Origin: Beta vulgaris subsp. vulgaris
Taxonomy: Eukaryota; Streptophyta; Magnoliopsida; Caryophyllales; Amaranthaceae
Reading direction: 5' to 3'
DNA: 64,000 nt
Assembly: GCF_026745355.1 (NCBI RefSeq)
Contig: NC_079202.1
Coordinates: 50,802,169 to 50,866,168, forward strand
Shown: positions 35,553-47,384 of the stretch, piece after piece
Position numbering within the stretch: position 1 is the stretch's first letter
Layout: every line of letters begins with the position of its first letter
The notes under the pieces: model-generated
What the model was told of the DNA's origin: nothing
Databases searched by the model: none
What the model saw: the letters and a program-made list of their open reading frames with translations, nothing else
Program-made: the position numbers and the translations under genes

Positions 35553-36923
35553 TTAAAAATTTGTTTCTCTAATCAATTGCTGAACGGAAATTAGATTGCA
35601 AGTCAAAGATGGAACAAACAAGACATCTTTTAATACAAAGTTTTCTCCAAGTCTGACTTCTCCGTGCTCATGAGCCGCTATGCTACGGCCATCTGGAAGT
35701 CCTACCATCGACTTCCCTTCTGCTCGAATGTTAATTAAACATTCGCGAGTTCCCGTCATATGATGGGAACAACCACTATCGATCAGCCACTCACGATCAA
35801 GTGTTACATGCATACCGAGCCGATTAATTGTGACATGCATACCTGAGTGTTTGTCTGTACCTTCAGTGCTCGGTGTTAATAACGATCGAAGTTTAACAAT
35901 CTCATCTTCTGTGAATGGAATGGCAATAGCCTTGTTCTCTCCTTCTTTCGATAGTGTCCCGACTGCATTAGCACGGTGCTGACTGGATTGACCACGGTCA
36001 TTACCACGGCCTCCTCCTCTTGGTCCAATGCCTCTACCTCCCTGCGTCCTCTACCCCTGCCACGAGCGCGAATGGTCTCATATCCGTGTTTCTCGTAGCA
36101 AGTGTCCTCCGTGTGGTAGTATTTTCCGCAGTGAGTACACTGTAGTGGTTCGTCCTCCTTGTATTCTGTGCGACTGAATCCACCACGAGTATTTCTATTC
36201 GAATCATCATGACTCCTGACTGCCATGGCTGCCTCGTTCTTCTCCTCTGTAGTCCGTGTGACAGCCTCATGCCTTTCTTCCCTAAGGGCTAGAGCATAAG
36301 CCCTTGATAGTGTGGCAATTGGATCCTCCATCAAAAGAGTAGTGCGCAAGTTTCCGTATAATTTCCGATCGAGACCCATCAAGAATTGATGGACCTTTTC
36401 TTCTTCGCGTTCTTTGGCTAAAGACGCTGCTGCACCGCAAGTGCATGGCGAAGCCTTGCTATAATTGGCGAGTTCATCCCATATCGCCTTCAAACGAGTA
36501 TAATACTCGACAATAGAGTCTCGCCCTTGTTTGCATTCGCTAAGGTCCCCCCTCAATTGATGCACCCTGGGAGCATTCCCTGCCGAATAACGATCTCGTA
36601 ATTCGGCCCAAATTTCTGCTACAGGCGCCATGAAAGTAATACTGGCGTGTAGTTTGGTATCGATTACATTCCGAAGCCATGCTTTCAACATGGCATTACA
36701 TTGTTTCCATGCCACCGTTTCTAAGTTATCTTTCCTTCATCCCCTTTTGGTTGGAGGAAAGTTCCTTCTACAATCACTAGTTTGTTTTTCGCATCAAGAC
36801 CATTCTTGACTGCTTCCGCCATAATTCATAATTTTCACCATTAAAAAGAATTTGTGTAAGTAATAAACTGGGATTATCTGATGGGTGGAGATAGAGAGGA
36901 GAGCTCATAGGAATGGATTTCAT
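35553..36923 (-). pseudogene. Copia gag and protease, frame-disrupted
   Basis: Gag starts at 36923 and shows YLHPSDNPS and NGENYELW, shifts frame near 36800, shifts again near 36730, then continues at 36715 (MAWKQCNAMLKAWL...). It carries the zinc knuckle CTHCGKYYHTEDTC (CX2CX4HX4C). Another break near 35850-36050 precedes the protease frame (35840-35553), whose active site reads WLIDSGCSHHMTG. Together these breaks show an inactivated element. The overall order is normal for Copia. Confidence 0.85.
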
Positions 36924-37689
36924 TTTTTTGTTGATAGTAGGTGGTGGTGTATTCTTAATATTCTTTCACCCTACCAAACGGAGCAATAGTTCCCAATGCG
37001 TTTTTTTGTACAACACGCCACACGGAACTCAAACCGTGTGGCCACTTCCTTCCCCCCAATACACACACGGGTCATACACCAAGAATCTCTATTATAATGC
37101 GTTTACCCCTCTACTTCTCCTCTCTCTTTTCTTCTTGTTCGATCACTCTTGTACTCTTCTTACGCAATCCCACAGATTCCTCTTTCTTTTTTTTTTCTCT
37201 CTCCTCCTTCCAATCTCATACTTTCAACTTCTAGGCTTCTACGCTTCTACGGTTCTAGGGTTAAATTAAAATCCGCCATTGTCAAGGTTAATCCGTTCAT
37301 CTTTCTCTCATTATTACAGTCAGAAATCAATGGATACCATTCATCTCCATTTTTAACTCCCCTGTGCTTCACCTCAGCAGAGTCCACCATTTTTAACTCC
37401 ACTTTTTTTTTTTACCCTTTTACCGAGTTTACTCACTGAGTCACCGAGTTAAACTCGCCGATTCAAGAACTAACTCCAAAACTCAAGCTTCACCGCATCA
37501 TCAGGTGAAAACCCACTTTGATTAATCTCACCAAACCTTCGAAAAAAAACCGACAAATTAAACGATAAAAGATTCGATTTTTTTTCAAGATGGATAAAAG
37601 AAGATGTTATGTTGAAAGATGGGATATTTTAAATTTTTCACGGATTATCTAATCCTCTGAAAAATCTGATGAGACTCACAAGTCACAAG

Positions 37690-39320
37690 TAACCTCTTAT
37701 AATTATAAAAAGTAACCTCAAATCCAGTAAAAGTAACCTCTTATAATGAGACTCACAAGTAAAAGTAACCTCTTATAATTATAAATAGTAACCCTTATCT
37801 ACTATAGAAGTAACCCTTATTCACTATAGAAGTAACCCTTTATAATTACAAAAGTAACCCCTTATAATTACAAAAAGTAATCTATATTTACTATAGAAGT
37901 AACTCCTTACAATTAAAAGTAATTCCTAATTTCAATAAAAGTCAGTGACGGAACCAGGATTTCAAAATCGGGGGGTCACAAAAAAGATAAAAGATATTCA
38001 ATATTAAAAAATTTATCACACAAAGAAACATTGTCAAAGATCGGATTGTTTTCGCATTGCCTTTGATTTTTTTTTATCTAGGTATATCACTCATCGTTTC
38101 CTATATTCATTATTTAATATAAATTAACTAAGTAGCACCGATACGGGTACGGGGACGGATACGGGGACAAAAAACGACAAAATCAAAATTATCGAAAACG
38201 GGTACGGCTTGGATTCGGCAAAAAATATATACAAATAAATTATAAATAAATATAATCATTTATGAATGATATTATCTTAAATTTTAGTTTTCGTAACTTA
38301 AATGGAAATTATAAGCTTATTAATTTACAGTATTTTAGTCAAAATTAAAATTAGATTATTAAAGAATAGAATAATGTTTTTTGAGTTAGTATATTATACT
38401 GTTATATAAAGAGACTAAAGAGTTTCTTCTTTGAGAGTTTACTAGAGAGATTAACCTTGTCATCTTTACTTTCTGGTTAAGTGGATAACAACTGTATTCT
38501 CCCCCACAAGAAAATAAAAAGAGTGGATGACACCTGTAAACAATTGTACTATACTAAATAAAATATTGAAATACAACAGTCCATCCATCGCAAATGTTTT
38601 CTTCTTCCTCTCTCCACAAGATCCTCTCTCTCCTCTCTCCTGCTCAAATCCAATTTTTTTTGCCCAAATTTTCGAAACCTAAGTTTTACAATTTCATCTT
38701 CAAGCTTTGTTCTTATCTTTATTCACTCATCAAGGTTTCAGGTATACTAATTTTACAATTGTACTGAGGTTTATTGGGAAAGGAAGGAGCCCTGAACAGT
38801 GAACTCCTCTTTTCTAGCTAACTGTTGGGCACTGGTTTTAATTTTTTTTTCCCCCGAAAAATCGTTCAATTTTTTTTTTAATTCGCGGGGTCACGTGACC
38901 CCACGTGACCCAAACTAGCTCCGCCACTGATAAAAGTAACCCCTTATAATTACAAAAGTAACACATACTTTTAGTAGAAGTAACTCCTTAACAATACAAA
39001 AAGTAACCCCTAGTTATCGTAAAAGTAATCCCCTTGCAGTTACAAAAAGTAAATTATACTTTCAGTAAAAGTAACCCCTATTTATAGTAAAAGTAACTCC
39101 TAGTTATAGTCAAAGTAACCCCTAGTTATAGCAAAAGTAACATATACTTTCAGTAAAAGTAACCCCTAGTTATAGCAAAAGTAATATATACTTTCAGTGA
39201 AAGTAACTCCTTAGCATTATAAAAAGTAATCCCTAGTGTCAGTAAAGTAACCCTTAAAATTCGATAAAGTAATCTATAATTCACTAAAAGTAACACTTTA
39301 GCATTGGAAAGCAACGCGTT
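37690..39320. repeat. AAAGTAACC subterminal repeat array (left arm)
   Basis: Units of about 20-22 bases such as AAAAGTAACCCCTTATAATT recur with drift, interrupted by the hAT element at 37943-38929. The opposite arm (about 39340-39650) carries the inverted motif GGTTACTTTT, in fewer copies. Such inverted subterminal arrays are typical transposase-binding or foldback arms. Confidence 0.85.
37943..38929. mobile_element. hAT element, non-autonomous, 987 bp
   Basis: Ends CAGTGACGGAACCAGG and CTAGCTCCGCCACTG are flanked by perfect 8-bp duplications ATAAAAGT (37935-37942, 38930-38937), the hAT signature. There is no transposase frame. Its insertion into the AAAGTAACC array and the perfect duplication mark it as younger than the Mutator-like host element. 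Confidence 0.9.
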
Positions 39321-41404
39321 TTACATGAATAAATTAGATTACTTTAAATATATAATGGGGTTACTTTTTATGAACTAAGAGGTTACTTGTACATTTATTA
39401 GGGTTACTTTTTATAAATATTTCAAACTATTATATAATAATTGGGGTTACTTTTGTGAACATATGATGTCGCTCGAACAAATAAATAAGGTTAAGCATAC
39501 ATTTAATTAAATTTACTTTTATTAACTAATGAGGTTACTTTTATAATATAATGGGTCATTTGAAAATATATACGAGGGTTACTTATAGAATAATTGAGTT
39601 ACTCGTATGATAAAATGATGGTACAAATAATAATAGTTACTTATTATGAAGTAATGAGTTCATAGTATCATAAAATAGAAAAAAAATAGGGGAAATGAGA
39701 GGAGAGAGAAAATAGGAAAAAAAAATAGGAGAAATAAGAGGAGAGAGAAAATGAGACAAAAAAATAGGAAAAATGAGAGACATTAAAGAGAAGAAAAAAA
39801 GAGTTTAAAAAAATGAGAGAAAGGGGGGCATGCGTGAGAGAAGGGGAGGGAATTAAGGAGAGAGAAAATAGGGAAAAAATAGGGGTCAAAACTCATAAGA
39901 GGAGAGAGAAAATGAGGCAAAAAAATAGGACAAAATGAGAGACACATGAAAGAGAAAAAAAAAAAGAAAAAAGAAAGAGTTAAAAAAAAAAAAGAGAAAA
40001 AGGGAAAGGGGGCGTGAGAGCATGAGAGAAGGGAGGGGTTAGTTAGAGGAAGGGGGGTGGCCACACCATTAGTTGAAGGTGTGGCCCGCCTCATATAAAA
40101 GTTTGTGCATAGTTCCCCTCAAAAATAAATAAATTATGAACATATAATATCAACATCCTCGTAATTTGGATTTTATATGAAAAATGATAGTCAAATTACT
40201 TATTTGTGAATATGGTCAAAACTCAATTTTAGGAGTTAACTATCTTCTAAGGACCTAAAATATTCATCTTTTTTTCCGTTAAGGATCTAAAGTATTCATC
40301 TTTTTTCCCCTAAGGGATTAACACAAAGTGACGTTAACATATTTACGTAAACTAACGGCAAACCTAATTATGAAATACAATAGCCTGAAAATAAAGGGGG
40401 AAAAACCTAAACCTTCATGTATAATTTTCTACTCACCATGTGAAAATATCAATTGCAAGAAGATCAAAAGAAACTCATTCATCTTTGTTTTTATGTTAAT
40501 CAAAACCCATCTTTCTTTGGTATCTTAAAATTGATTTATTTTTGGTTTTTCCTTATATTTTTGTTATCTCTTCTTGGATTAATTTTTTTCATCTGTAAAA
40601 ATTGTATGTTTGTACTATTAAATTGACTGAAAAAACATTATTAATTAAGATGTTACTTTTTGCTTAGATAAAAAAAAATTAAGTTGGATTTAATCTTGAA
40701 ATTTTTGGTGAGAATTCTGGATCCTTGCCGAAAGAAAGAGAATGCCTAGACTTATAACTAAAGCAACAAGTATGATTCTTATGAATAAGATTAAAAAAAG
40801 AACTGAAAGAAGACGACTTAGTACACTAAACAAACGGAAAAATGAAAATTTAGTTTGGGTTAAAAGAGCTTTAAAAAAATTTTAAATCAAGCATCACATG
40901 TTAAACTAATCAACAATTGATTCCCAATACTAAGTGAAAGCAGGTGTTGGTTTTTTGTGCTAAAATAGAAAATTCATGTTTAATTAGTTTCATGTTCTAC
41001 AGGTTGGTTTCTAAATTCTTTGTGACCCTGTTCTTAAAACAACATGAGGCCCCTACTAAAATTAAAAGCGTAACTTGGAAAATTGGACTTAACCTTGATA
41101 TAGGACCCTAGAAAATATGGCCATATGCGATAAACCTTTATGAACATGCCAAAATCCGGCCATGATGTTCTAATTGTGTACTCTTAAACTTTATTTTCAT
41201 GTCATTTAATTCAGAACATAGTTGATAAACATGAAATAGTGATACATCATGGAGGGTATTGGCAGAAGCTTTACAAAATGAATTGTATAAATTTTTGTCG
41301 CTCCATATCTGGTTTTGGCTAATAGTTTTGTTTTATTTTTCAGGAAATTATAGCTTAATAATTGATTTTTTTTCTACTAAGGGCCTGTTCTCCCCAGCTT
41401 ATTT

Positions 41405-41561
41405 TCAGTTCAGTTCAGTTCAGTTCAGTTCAGTTCAGTTCAGCTCTAATAAGTTCAGTTCAGTTCAGTTCAGCTCCAATAAGTTCAGTTCAGTTCAGTT
41501 CAGCTCCAATAAGTTCAGTTCAGTTCAGATCAGTTCAGTTCAGTTCAGTTCAGTTCAGCTC
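41405..41561. repeat. TTCAG array with 30-bp higher-order unit, left
   Basis: Pure TTCAG pentamers, organised from about 41450 as (TTCAG)4 followed by CTCCAATAAG, a 30-bp unit. The same layout is seen in the right array. Confidence 0.95.
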
Positions 41562-42279
41562 TATTCTTTTATAACCATTTTGTTAAATATTATTATTATT
41601 ATGTTGGTATAATTTATTTTACTAATTACTATTATTATTATTATTTAATATTATATTATTTAAATATATATCATTACTATTAAGTATATTATTATTATAT
41701 TATTATTATTGTTGTTGTTGTTGTTTCTATATATATTTTTTTATTATAGCTTTACTAATTATTATTACTATTATTATTAGGAGGAACATGGTTTAGGTCA
41801 AAGCACAAATAAACCCACTTTTTTTAGCCCATAAACCAATCAAATCGCGTCAAGACGGTTTATGATGTAATTTTCGCGGTCCAACCCAATCATTATTTTT
41901 ATTACTAAATATTTTTAAATTATTAAATCTAATTATTAAAATAGTAATATTAATTTACTTCTTAGATATTATTGTTATTATATATCATCGTCAAGTATTA
42001 ATATATTAATACAAATAATATAAAATAATTATTATTAATTATCATTACTATCATTAATTATTATTATTATTAATTTATGATTATTAATATTATTTATTTA
42101 TAACTATCATTTAAAATATTCAAAATACTACTATTATTATTATTCATTATTATTACTTATCATTATAATTATTATTTAATATTCATATTATTATTGTTTA
42201 AAATATTATTTATATATTTATTACATTCAATTTATTTCAATGTAATATAATTCAATTCAATTTAATTCAATTCAATTCA

Positions 42280-42441
42280 ATTCAGTTCAGTTCAGTTCAG
42301 TTCAGTTCAGTTCAGTTCAGTTCAGTTCAGTTCAGTTCAGCTCTGATAAGTTCAGTTCAGTTCAGTTCAGCTCCGATAAGTTCAGTTCAGTTCAGTTCAG
42401 CTTTGATAAGTTCAGTTCAGTTCAGTTCAGTTCAGTTCAGC
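42280..42441. repeat. TTCAG array with 30-bp higher-order unit, right
   Basis: Same direct orientation as the left array. Spacers read CTCTGATAAG, CTCCGATAAG and CTTTGATAAG. Preceded by the variant TTCAA pentamer (about 42240-42285), as if the array had grown from a mutated seed. Confidence 0.95.
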
Positions 42442-42779
42442 TGTTTTATGCCGAAGAGAACAGGCCCTAAATTAATTTTTCTGTTTTTGGTGTTTAACAT
42501 GCTAATGGTGTTAGCTTATGTTTTCAAATAATTCCTTGGAGAAGAAAAAAAATTACTTTTAAGCCTTTAAAGAAAAAAAAAGATGAATACTTCATGTCTT
42601 TACAAAGTAGTTAACTCGTGATTTTACGATAACCAAAACAAACAAAAAAAGAATCCGTAAATCTCCAACCCTAACACTACTATAGTTTTTTTTGGTGAGA
42701 AGAAGTGACCCGAATCCCACTCGAGTCTTAATAGGCCAGACATTTGACTACTTGAGAGTAGGGGGGAAGGGTAAACACT

Positions 42780-43120
42780 CTATTACAGTTGACAACTCTC
42801 TCTCAATCCATATTTCATACATAATTTTATAGATTGAAAATTTATACCTTACTTATATTTGATCTTTGCTGCGGTCCTCGACGGCGCGCTGCAGTCTGCA
42901 CTACCACCGCGGCAAGTTTGAACTGACGACAACCTCACAAGTCACAGCGACAGTGCGGCACAGCAATTGGTAACTTATTTCTTGTCTTCTTCAATTCTAA
43001 ATATCAATTTCAGATTTTAGTCTTTTAGATTAGAATATGTATTCAATATTCCTCATAATTAGACATTACAATTTCAGAATATGTATTGTTTAAATTTGTT
43101 TATAAATTAATTATTTGCAG
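42780..43120 (+). other. Probable 5' UTR exon and intron of ATP11
   Basis: A GC-richer segment ends at 42970 in CAGCAATTG followed by GTAACTT, a usable donor. TTATTTGCAG at 43111-43120 is a good acceptor 12 bases before the ATP11 start codon. This suggests a leader exon (start about 42800-42860) and a 150-base intron. Confidence 0.5.
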
Positions 43121-43132
43121 AGGGATAATACG

Positions 43133-46100
43133 ATGCAAAGGTTATGTAAAGTTGCAACTTCACTTCCACCAGCAACTCCTGGAGATTTCCTGAAATGGGG
43201 TTTACTGGGTTTTGTTAGAACATCAAAATTTGCATCTGGGTTTTCTCCGTTGGAAGTAAAGCCTTTGAATTCAATCATGGATGTTCAGCGGGCTCAGTTT
43301 AAGTCTCCTGAAGATCTTGCTTCAGTTTGGGATGATGTAATGTATTTTCATTTCTTTCTTATTTGCTTTTTTATCACTTATTTCTTCTTATATTGAGTTT
43401 AATAAAGGAAATGTCTTTAGTAGGAATGAAATTGCTAGATTGATTGTATGGAGCTTTATATTACTAGCATTCTATTACCTTAATGCTTGTCTTGATATTT
43501 ACATTGAGCTTAGTCTATTGTTATGCGTTCTCGTCTTTTTGTTTTTTTTGTTGATTTTGTGTGTGGTTTGTTATGCCTGTATGAGCACTTTGCACAAACA
43601 CTTTGTATTCACTTAATTTGTTGAGATTATAGGGAAAAGTTGTTCGTTTTGCATATGTCTTGAAGAGATGTTCTTTCCAAGATATGTTCGTGTCGTATGT
43701 AGTGGGGCTATAGTCCAAAATTCATGTTGTTTCGACATTATGAATAATTTCCCCCAGCTCTTTTAGGAGTCAATGTAGTTGTTTGTTCGTTCTCTTTTGT
43801 GACATGCAGTTATGATCGGCAATTAATGAGAATTTGCTTCATTGGCAGTTTCACTTGGGAAGAGGTCATATTGGCGCTTCCATGAAAACAAATCTGTATC
43901 GACTATTTGAGCAAAGAGGAGTCGATTGGTATTCACTTGTAGTATCATTTATCTTGTTTGGTACTTATTACTCTATAAAGCTTTCTTTCTTATTATTCCT
44001 TTTTTTTCCTTGTAGTCAATATTTTGTCATTCCCTTGTGGAGAGAAAGTGGATATACAACCATGTTTTCTCAAGGTTTGTTTCCTTACTAGATATAATTT
44101 GTACAGTTATAAAGATTTTGCACATCTTAAGCAAGTTTTACTTCTGGACATTAGTGTTTTGGCATGACTCACTGCTTAAAGTATCACTTTATACTTAATA
44201 GTTGCTTATAAGCCAAATTTGAAGATAAACTATTTGAAGTTTTTCCTTTTTCTTTAATTCCTGTTTTTTTTTTTTGTCCAGCCATCTATACACAGTGGTT
44301 GCCTCATTGGTCTATGGTTGACCTAGTTGAAAGAAGTGGCTTAACCACGGGTGAAGGGATTCTACCAGTTCTTTCTAAGATATGCATATATTTGCCAATT
44401 ATTGTGGCAGTTTAGTAAATAGAATGCCATCAATTTCTAGCCTGTTAGGTAAAAAATATATTAGTGAATTTTCTTTTCCAATAAATGCCACTTGATTGGT
44501 ATATATCGCGCATCTCAGAGATGTACTGGATGCCTCTCAGCGAAGAGAATGAGAAGTTATACTAGTCCTCGTTGGACTTTTAACGGAATTTAACCTACTT
44601 GAGTACTTGTCCACTGGACAATATCTTAGCTTCATTTGTTGGAATACCTTAGGTATATAGTGTATGAAAATAGGAAAATCAAACATACTATTAGTGGGAG
44701 ATACATCATTCGGTAGTTGGAGAGGGGAAGATGACAGTTTTACATTTGAGTCTCGACTGCTGCTTTATGCTTGGTAGAGAACATATTTGTCATGAGGTAG
44801 AGAAAAGAGGTTAGGTGAAGAATTTTTGTTTGGTGTAATAAACCAATGCTAAATGCAACAGACAGATGTAGTACGAAAAACAGTCGTTGAATGAACCTTT
44901 TGTGTTCTCCCCAATATACTGGTGTAATAATAAATAAGAATAAGAAATTCCTTTCATTTTTTTAGACTTTGGTAGGGACTGGAAAGTTTTCAAAACTTTT
45001 TTTTTATATTAAAATTGGTAATATATATATTTTTTAAAATTTATCTTTCGTATTAAAAATGTTCAGTGACTGATATATATTGTCAATTTTTGATGGAAAC
45101 TGCCCTTGGCCCTGCAATGGTGCATAGCTCATGGAAAAAGTAAGATGGGAGGGCATGGGGTGACATTAAGGACATATGGGAGAGAATGGGAGAAGTTTTA
45201 TGTGAAGTTTGCTATATTGAGGATTTTTGCCTGCTGCCTTTTACTTACCTCAAATTGAACGATATATTGGAACCAAACATCGTAACTTTCATATGTTTAG
45301 CATGTAAAGCGACCATGGATTAGCTCATTATCTTCCTTAACACTTAGAGCAATGGACTAATGTCCAATGGAGCGTATGATTCACTTCAATGGAGGCATTG
45401 TGCTATCTTTGTGTCAGTATTTTCTTGTGACTATGTTGTTAAGGTCCATTAAGCAGGGTCTTAATCCTGATTTCTGAAATGTGAAGCCTTTGCTTACAAT
45501 CTGATGTTGTGACTTGTGACTTGTGACAAAGGCACTATTGATCTGCACAAAATTAGTTAGATGAAAGATTGTGCTTGTGGAGTTTGCTAGTGTTATCGTG
45601 ATTCTTGTATGTGTACCTCATATAGCATTAAGATTTATACAGTGTGCTGTTTTCTGCTTTGGCTTGTATTTATTGAGCTGGAATATTGGATGACTTGCTA
45701 ACCACCCTTTACTAGGGGTTTAAACTTTATACACATAACATTCTCTCTGTCAGATCACACCTTCCTCAAGTATAGACTTTATGCTCCAAGGAAGAGAGGC
45801 TGTGTCACCTCTGTGTGATTTCTCTGATGACCTCTATTTCCAATTTCTACTTAGAATGGGATCTTGCTCAGTGCTCTCTAACTAAACATGAGACTATGAA
45901 GCTACAAGACAAGTTTGACCTGCTTCATGCATTTTTGTTTATGACTTATCCTCAGTGTTTGAGGATCCTTCTTCTTCGGATGTTAAACCATTACTGTGTA
46001 CCATCTTTGCTATTTCAAGATCTTTTCGTGTCAACTGTTAAGTATCCAGAGGTCAACCTTGTCATTAATGCCTGCACTGATTTTAGCTTGCTTGCTTCTG

Positions 46101-46745
46101 AATTTTGAATGCACTGCTGGATAATAGAAAATTACACACTTGATCTCAGCTTTGTGCATTTTGATCTTTGAACTTCAAGGAATTCGTGTGTGCTTGTATA
46201 ACAATCAGTCTCTATGGTGTCCTCTGAACTCCGAAGTGAGTGCATATGTAATGTCTTAAGTGCTCAAAATAGCATTCAAGAAATAGCAACTAGCAACAGG
46301 AGGAACTAGTTTTTCATGTTTCCACAACGTTGACAACTTTTGATTTTTCTGTGTATCAGCTGCAGATTAGTTTGACATGATGAGATTCTTTAAAGTTTCG
46401 GCATCTATTAATTCAAAGCTCTGCTCGAATATTATTGCAGTGAAGATCCCTCACATAATTTTCACTGGGCTGGAAGATTATAAAGCTCGAGGAACTCAAG
46501 CATCTCCATATTTTACTGTTACACACTACACAGAATTTGCAGACAGCAAAGACATGGTACTTGTTCGTGGAGATGTAGTTTTCACCAGCAAGCTCACTGA
46601 TGATGAAGCAAAACGGCTTTTGGAGACCACTCAATCTTTTTATCTTAATGATGCGAGGTACAAGTTGGTGGAACGGTTCAACAAACAGACTCGTGACTTC
46701 GAGTTTCAGGATGTATTGCAGGCCTTGAATATGCCTTCAATGTGA
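43133..46745 (+). CDS. ATP11: ATP11-type F1-ATPase assembly factor, mitochondrial, 215 aa, four exons
   Basis: ATP11 (ATPAF1) is a mitochondrial matrix chaperone that holds the F1 beta subunit during ATP synthase assembly. Exons by splice sites and phase: 43133-43336, 43849-43928, 44016-44074, 46441-46745; 648 bases, 215 aa. Exon 1 gives a Ser/Arg/Lys-containing targeting region and IMDVQRAQFKSPEDLASVWDD. Exon 2 gives FHLGRGHIGASMKTNLYRLF. Exon 3 gives QYFVIPLWRESGYTTMFSQ. Exon 4 gives VKIPHIIFTGLEDYKARGTQ, GDVVFTSKLTDDEAKRLL, YKLVERFNKQTRDFEFQDVL and ends ALNMPSM. All conserved ATP11 blocks are present in order. A non-ATG frame extension to 43115 is excluded because it crosses the acceptor. 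Intron 3 is 2366 bp and its short open frames are chance. The N-terminus is the least certain part. Confidence 0.93.
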
Positions 46746-47384
46746 TTTTGTTTCAGCAAATACTCAGGTTTGATTCTGAAGGATTTTGGACACTATAGAA
46801 TAAACCTCAAGATTATAAATGAGTTTTTGGCTTGCGCTTCCTGAAGTTGTAGTTTGCCTTAAGGCTTGTCACTTGTGATTCTGTATTTTGCAACTGCTAC
46901 CAATATTGATAATGCAGTTGTGATTCCGGCATCGTAACATCCCTCTTTTCCTTAGGGTGCAGTTGGTCATTAATTATTATTCTTACCTTATGCATTCTTA
47001 AATCTTTCATGTGAGAGCTTTTTGAAACAAGTGTTTCATTTATTTCAGAACGGATAAAGTATTAAAAAGTCACCAAATGATATCCCCTATTAACAAAGGG
47101 GCATCCACTGGGGTGCGGTTGGTACTTGGTCATTAATATGTCTCTTTACATGGAAGAGGTATGTAATATGCCTGATGCATTCACTGGCATCATGACAATG
47201 AACAAGATGTATTTCTTCCAGCACAAAGGAAATGAACAAACTGAGGATCGATGTAATTGTTGGGAAAAGAACAGGGGTTACACACATGACACAACGTCAA
47301 GCAGAAGCAAAATATGCATATTCATACTAACAATCACTCTTTCTTTGTTAAAACCAAGAAAACTTGTTTAGCAGTTGTGTGCAG

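Larger units (their letters stand above)
32278..36968 (-). mobile_element. Ty1/Copia LTR retrotransposon, 4691 bp, 5' LTR deleted
   Basis: The element lies on the minus strand between two perfect CCCTA copies (32273-32277, 36969-36973). The 3' LTR is 32278-32525, with TG...CA ends on the minus strand, and is preceded by the polypurine tract TTGAGGGGGAG. The 5' LTR is reduced to its first 19 bases (36950-36968), joined directly to the gag leader, so primer-binding site, promoter and leader are gone. The internal order gag, protease, integrase, reverse transcriptase, RNase H is the Copia order. It carries at least three frame disruptions. It cannot transpose by itself. Confidence 0.95.
31929..36984. 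mobile_element. 360-bp MITE split by a Copia retrotransposon
   Basis: GCTCCGTTTGGTAGGG at 31929 and its exact complement CCCTACCAAACGGAGC ending at 36984 are inverted ends, extended inward by GTAAAACGTTTTC / GAAAATGTTTTAC. Removing the Copia element and one CCCTA copy leaves a 360-bp element. The interior repeats GGAAAAC/GTTTTCC motifs. The target duplication of the MITE itself is unclear (possibly ATA), so the superfamily is left open. Confidence 0.75.
36995..40108. mobile_element. Mutator-like non-autonomous element, ~3.1 kb, with a nested hAT
   Basis: A perfect 9-bp direct repeat ATAGTTCCC flanks the unit (36986-36994 and 40109-40117), the duplication length typical of Mutator-like elements. 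The ends are imperfect inverted repeats, each with its own hairpin: CCACACGG...CCGTGTGG on the left, GGCCACACC...GGTGTGGCC on the right. The left arm holds dozens of AAAGTAACC-type repeats and the right arm the complementary GGTTACTTT. The pyrimidine-rich left end and purine-rich right end produce several spurious low-complexity open frames. No transposase was found. It lies two bases from the MITE at 36984. Confidence 0.75.
41381..42467. mobile_element. PIF/Harbinger-like MITE with TTCAG arrays, 1087 bp
   Basis: Perfect 12-bp inverted ends GGGCCTGTTCTC / GAGAACAGGCCC are flanked by TAA on both sides, the 3-bp duplication of PIF/Harbinger elements. Just inside both ends lie TTCAG pentamer arrays; the centre (about 41580-42240) is ATT/TTA-rich low-complexity DNA. 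The open frames at 41259-41612 and 41362-41574 simply translate the array (SSVQFSSVQF) and are not genes. Confidence 0.85.
40213..42630. mobile_element. Inverted-repeat element of ~2.4 kb enclosing a PIF/Harbinger-like MITE
   Basis: Left AGTTAACTATCTTCTAAGG, then AAAATATTCATCTTTTTTT, is matched on the opposite strand near 42560-42620 by AGTTAACTACTTTGTAAAG, then GAAGTATTCATCTTTTTTT, about 50 bases of imperfect inverted repeat. Exact ends and a target duplication were not resolved. No transposase was recognised between them. Confidence 0.5.

Noticed and set aside
37690..39320. AAAGTAACC array considered as a CRISPR-like array
   Set aside because: Units drift, there are no unique spacers of even length, and the genome is eukaryotic.
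39668..40094. Phe/Ser/Leu-rich open frames on the minus strand
   Set aside because: They come from the purine-rich right end of the Mutator-like element; low complexity, no motif.
41259..41612. Open frames rich in SSVQF repeats
   Set aside because: They only translate the TTCAG array inside the PIF/Harbinger-like MITE.
44281..44380. Possible extra ATP11 exon
   Set aside because: Exon 3 joins directly to exon 4 in phase and restores the conserved FSQVKIPHIIFTG block, so no exon is missing here.
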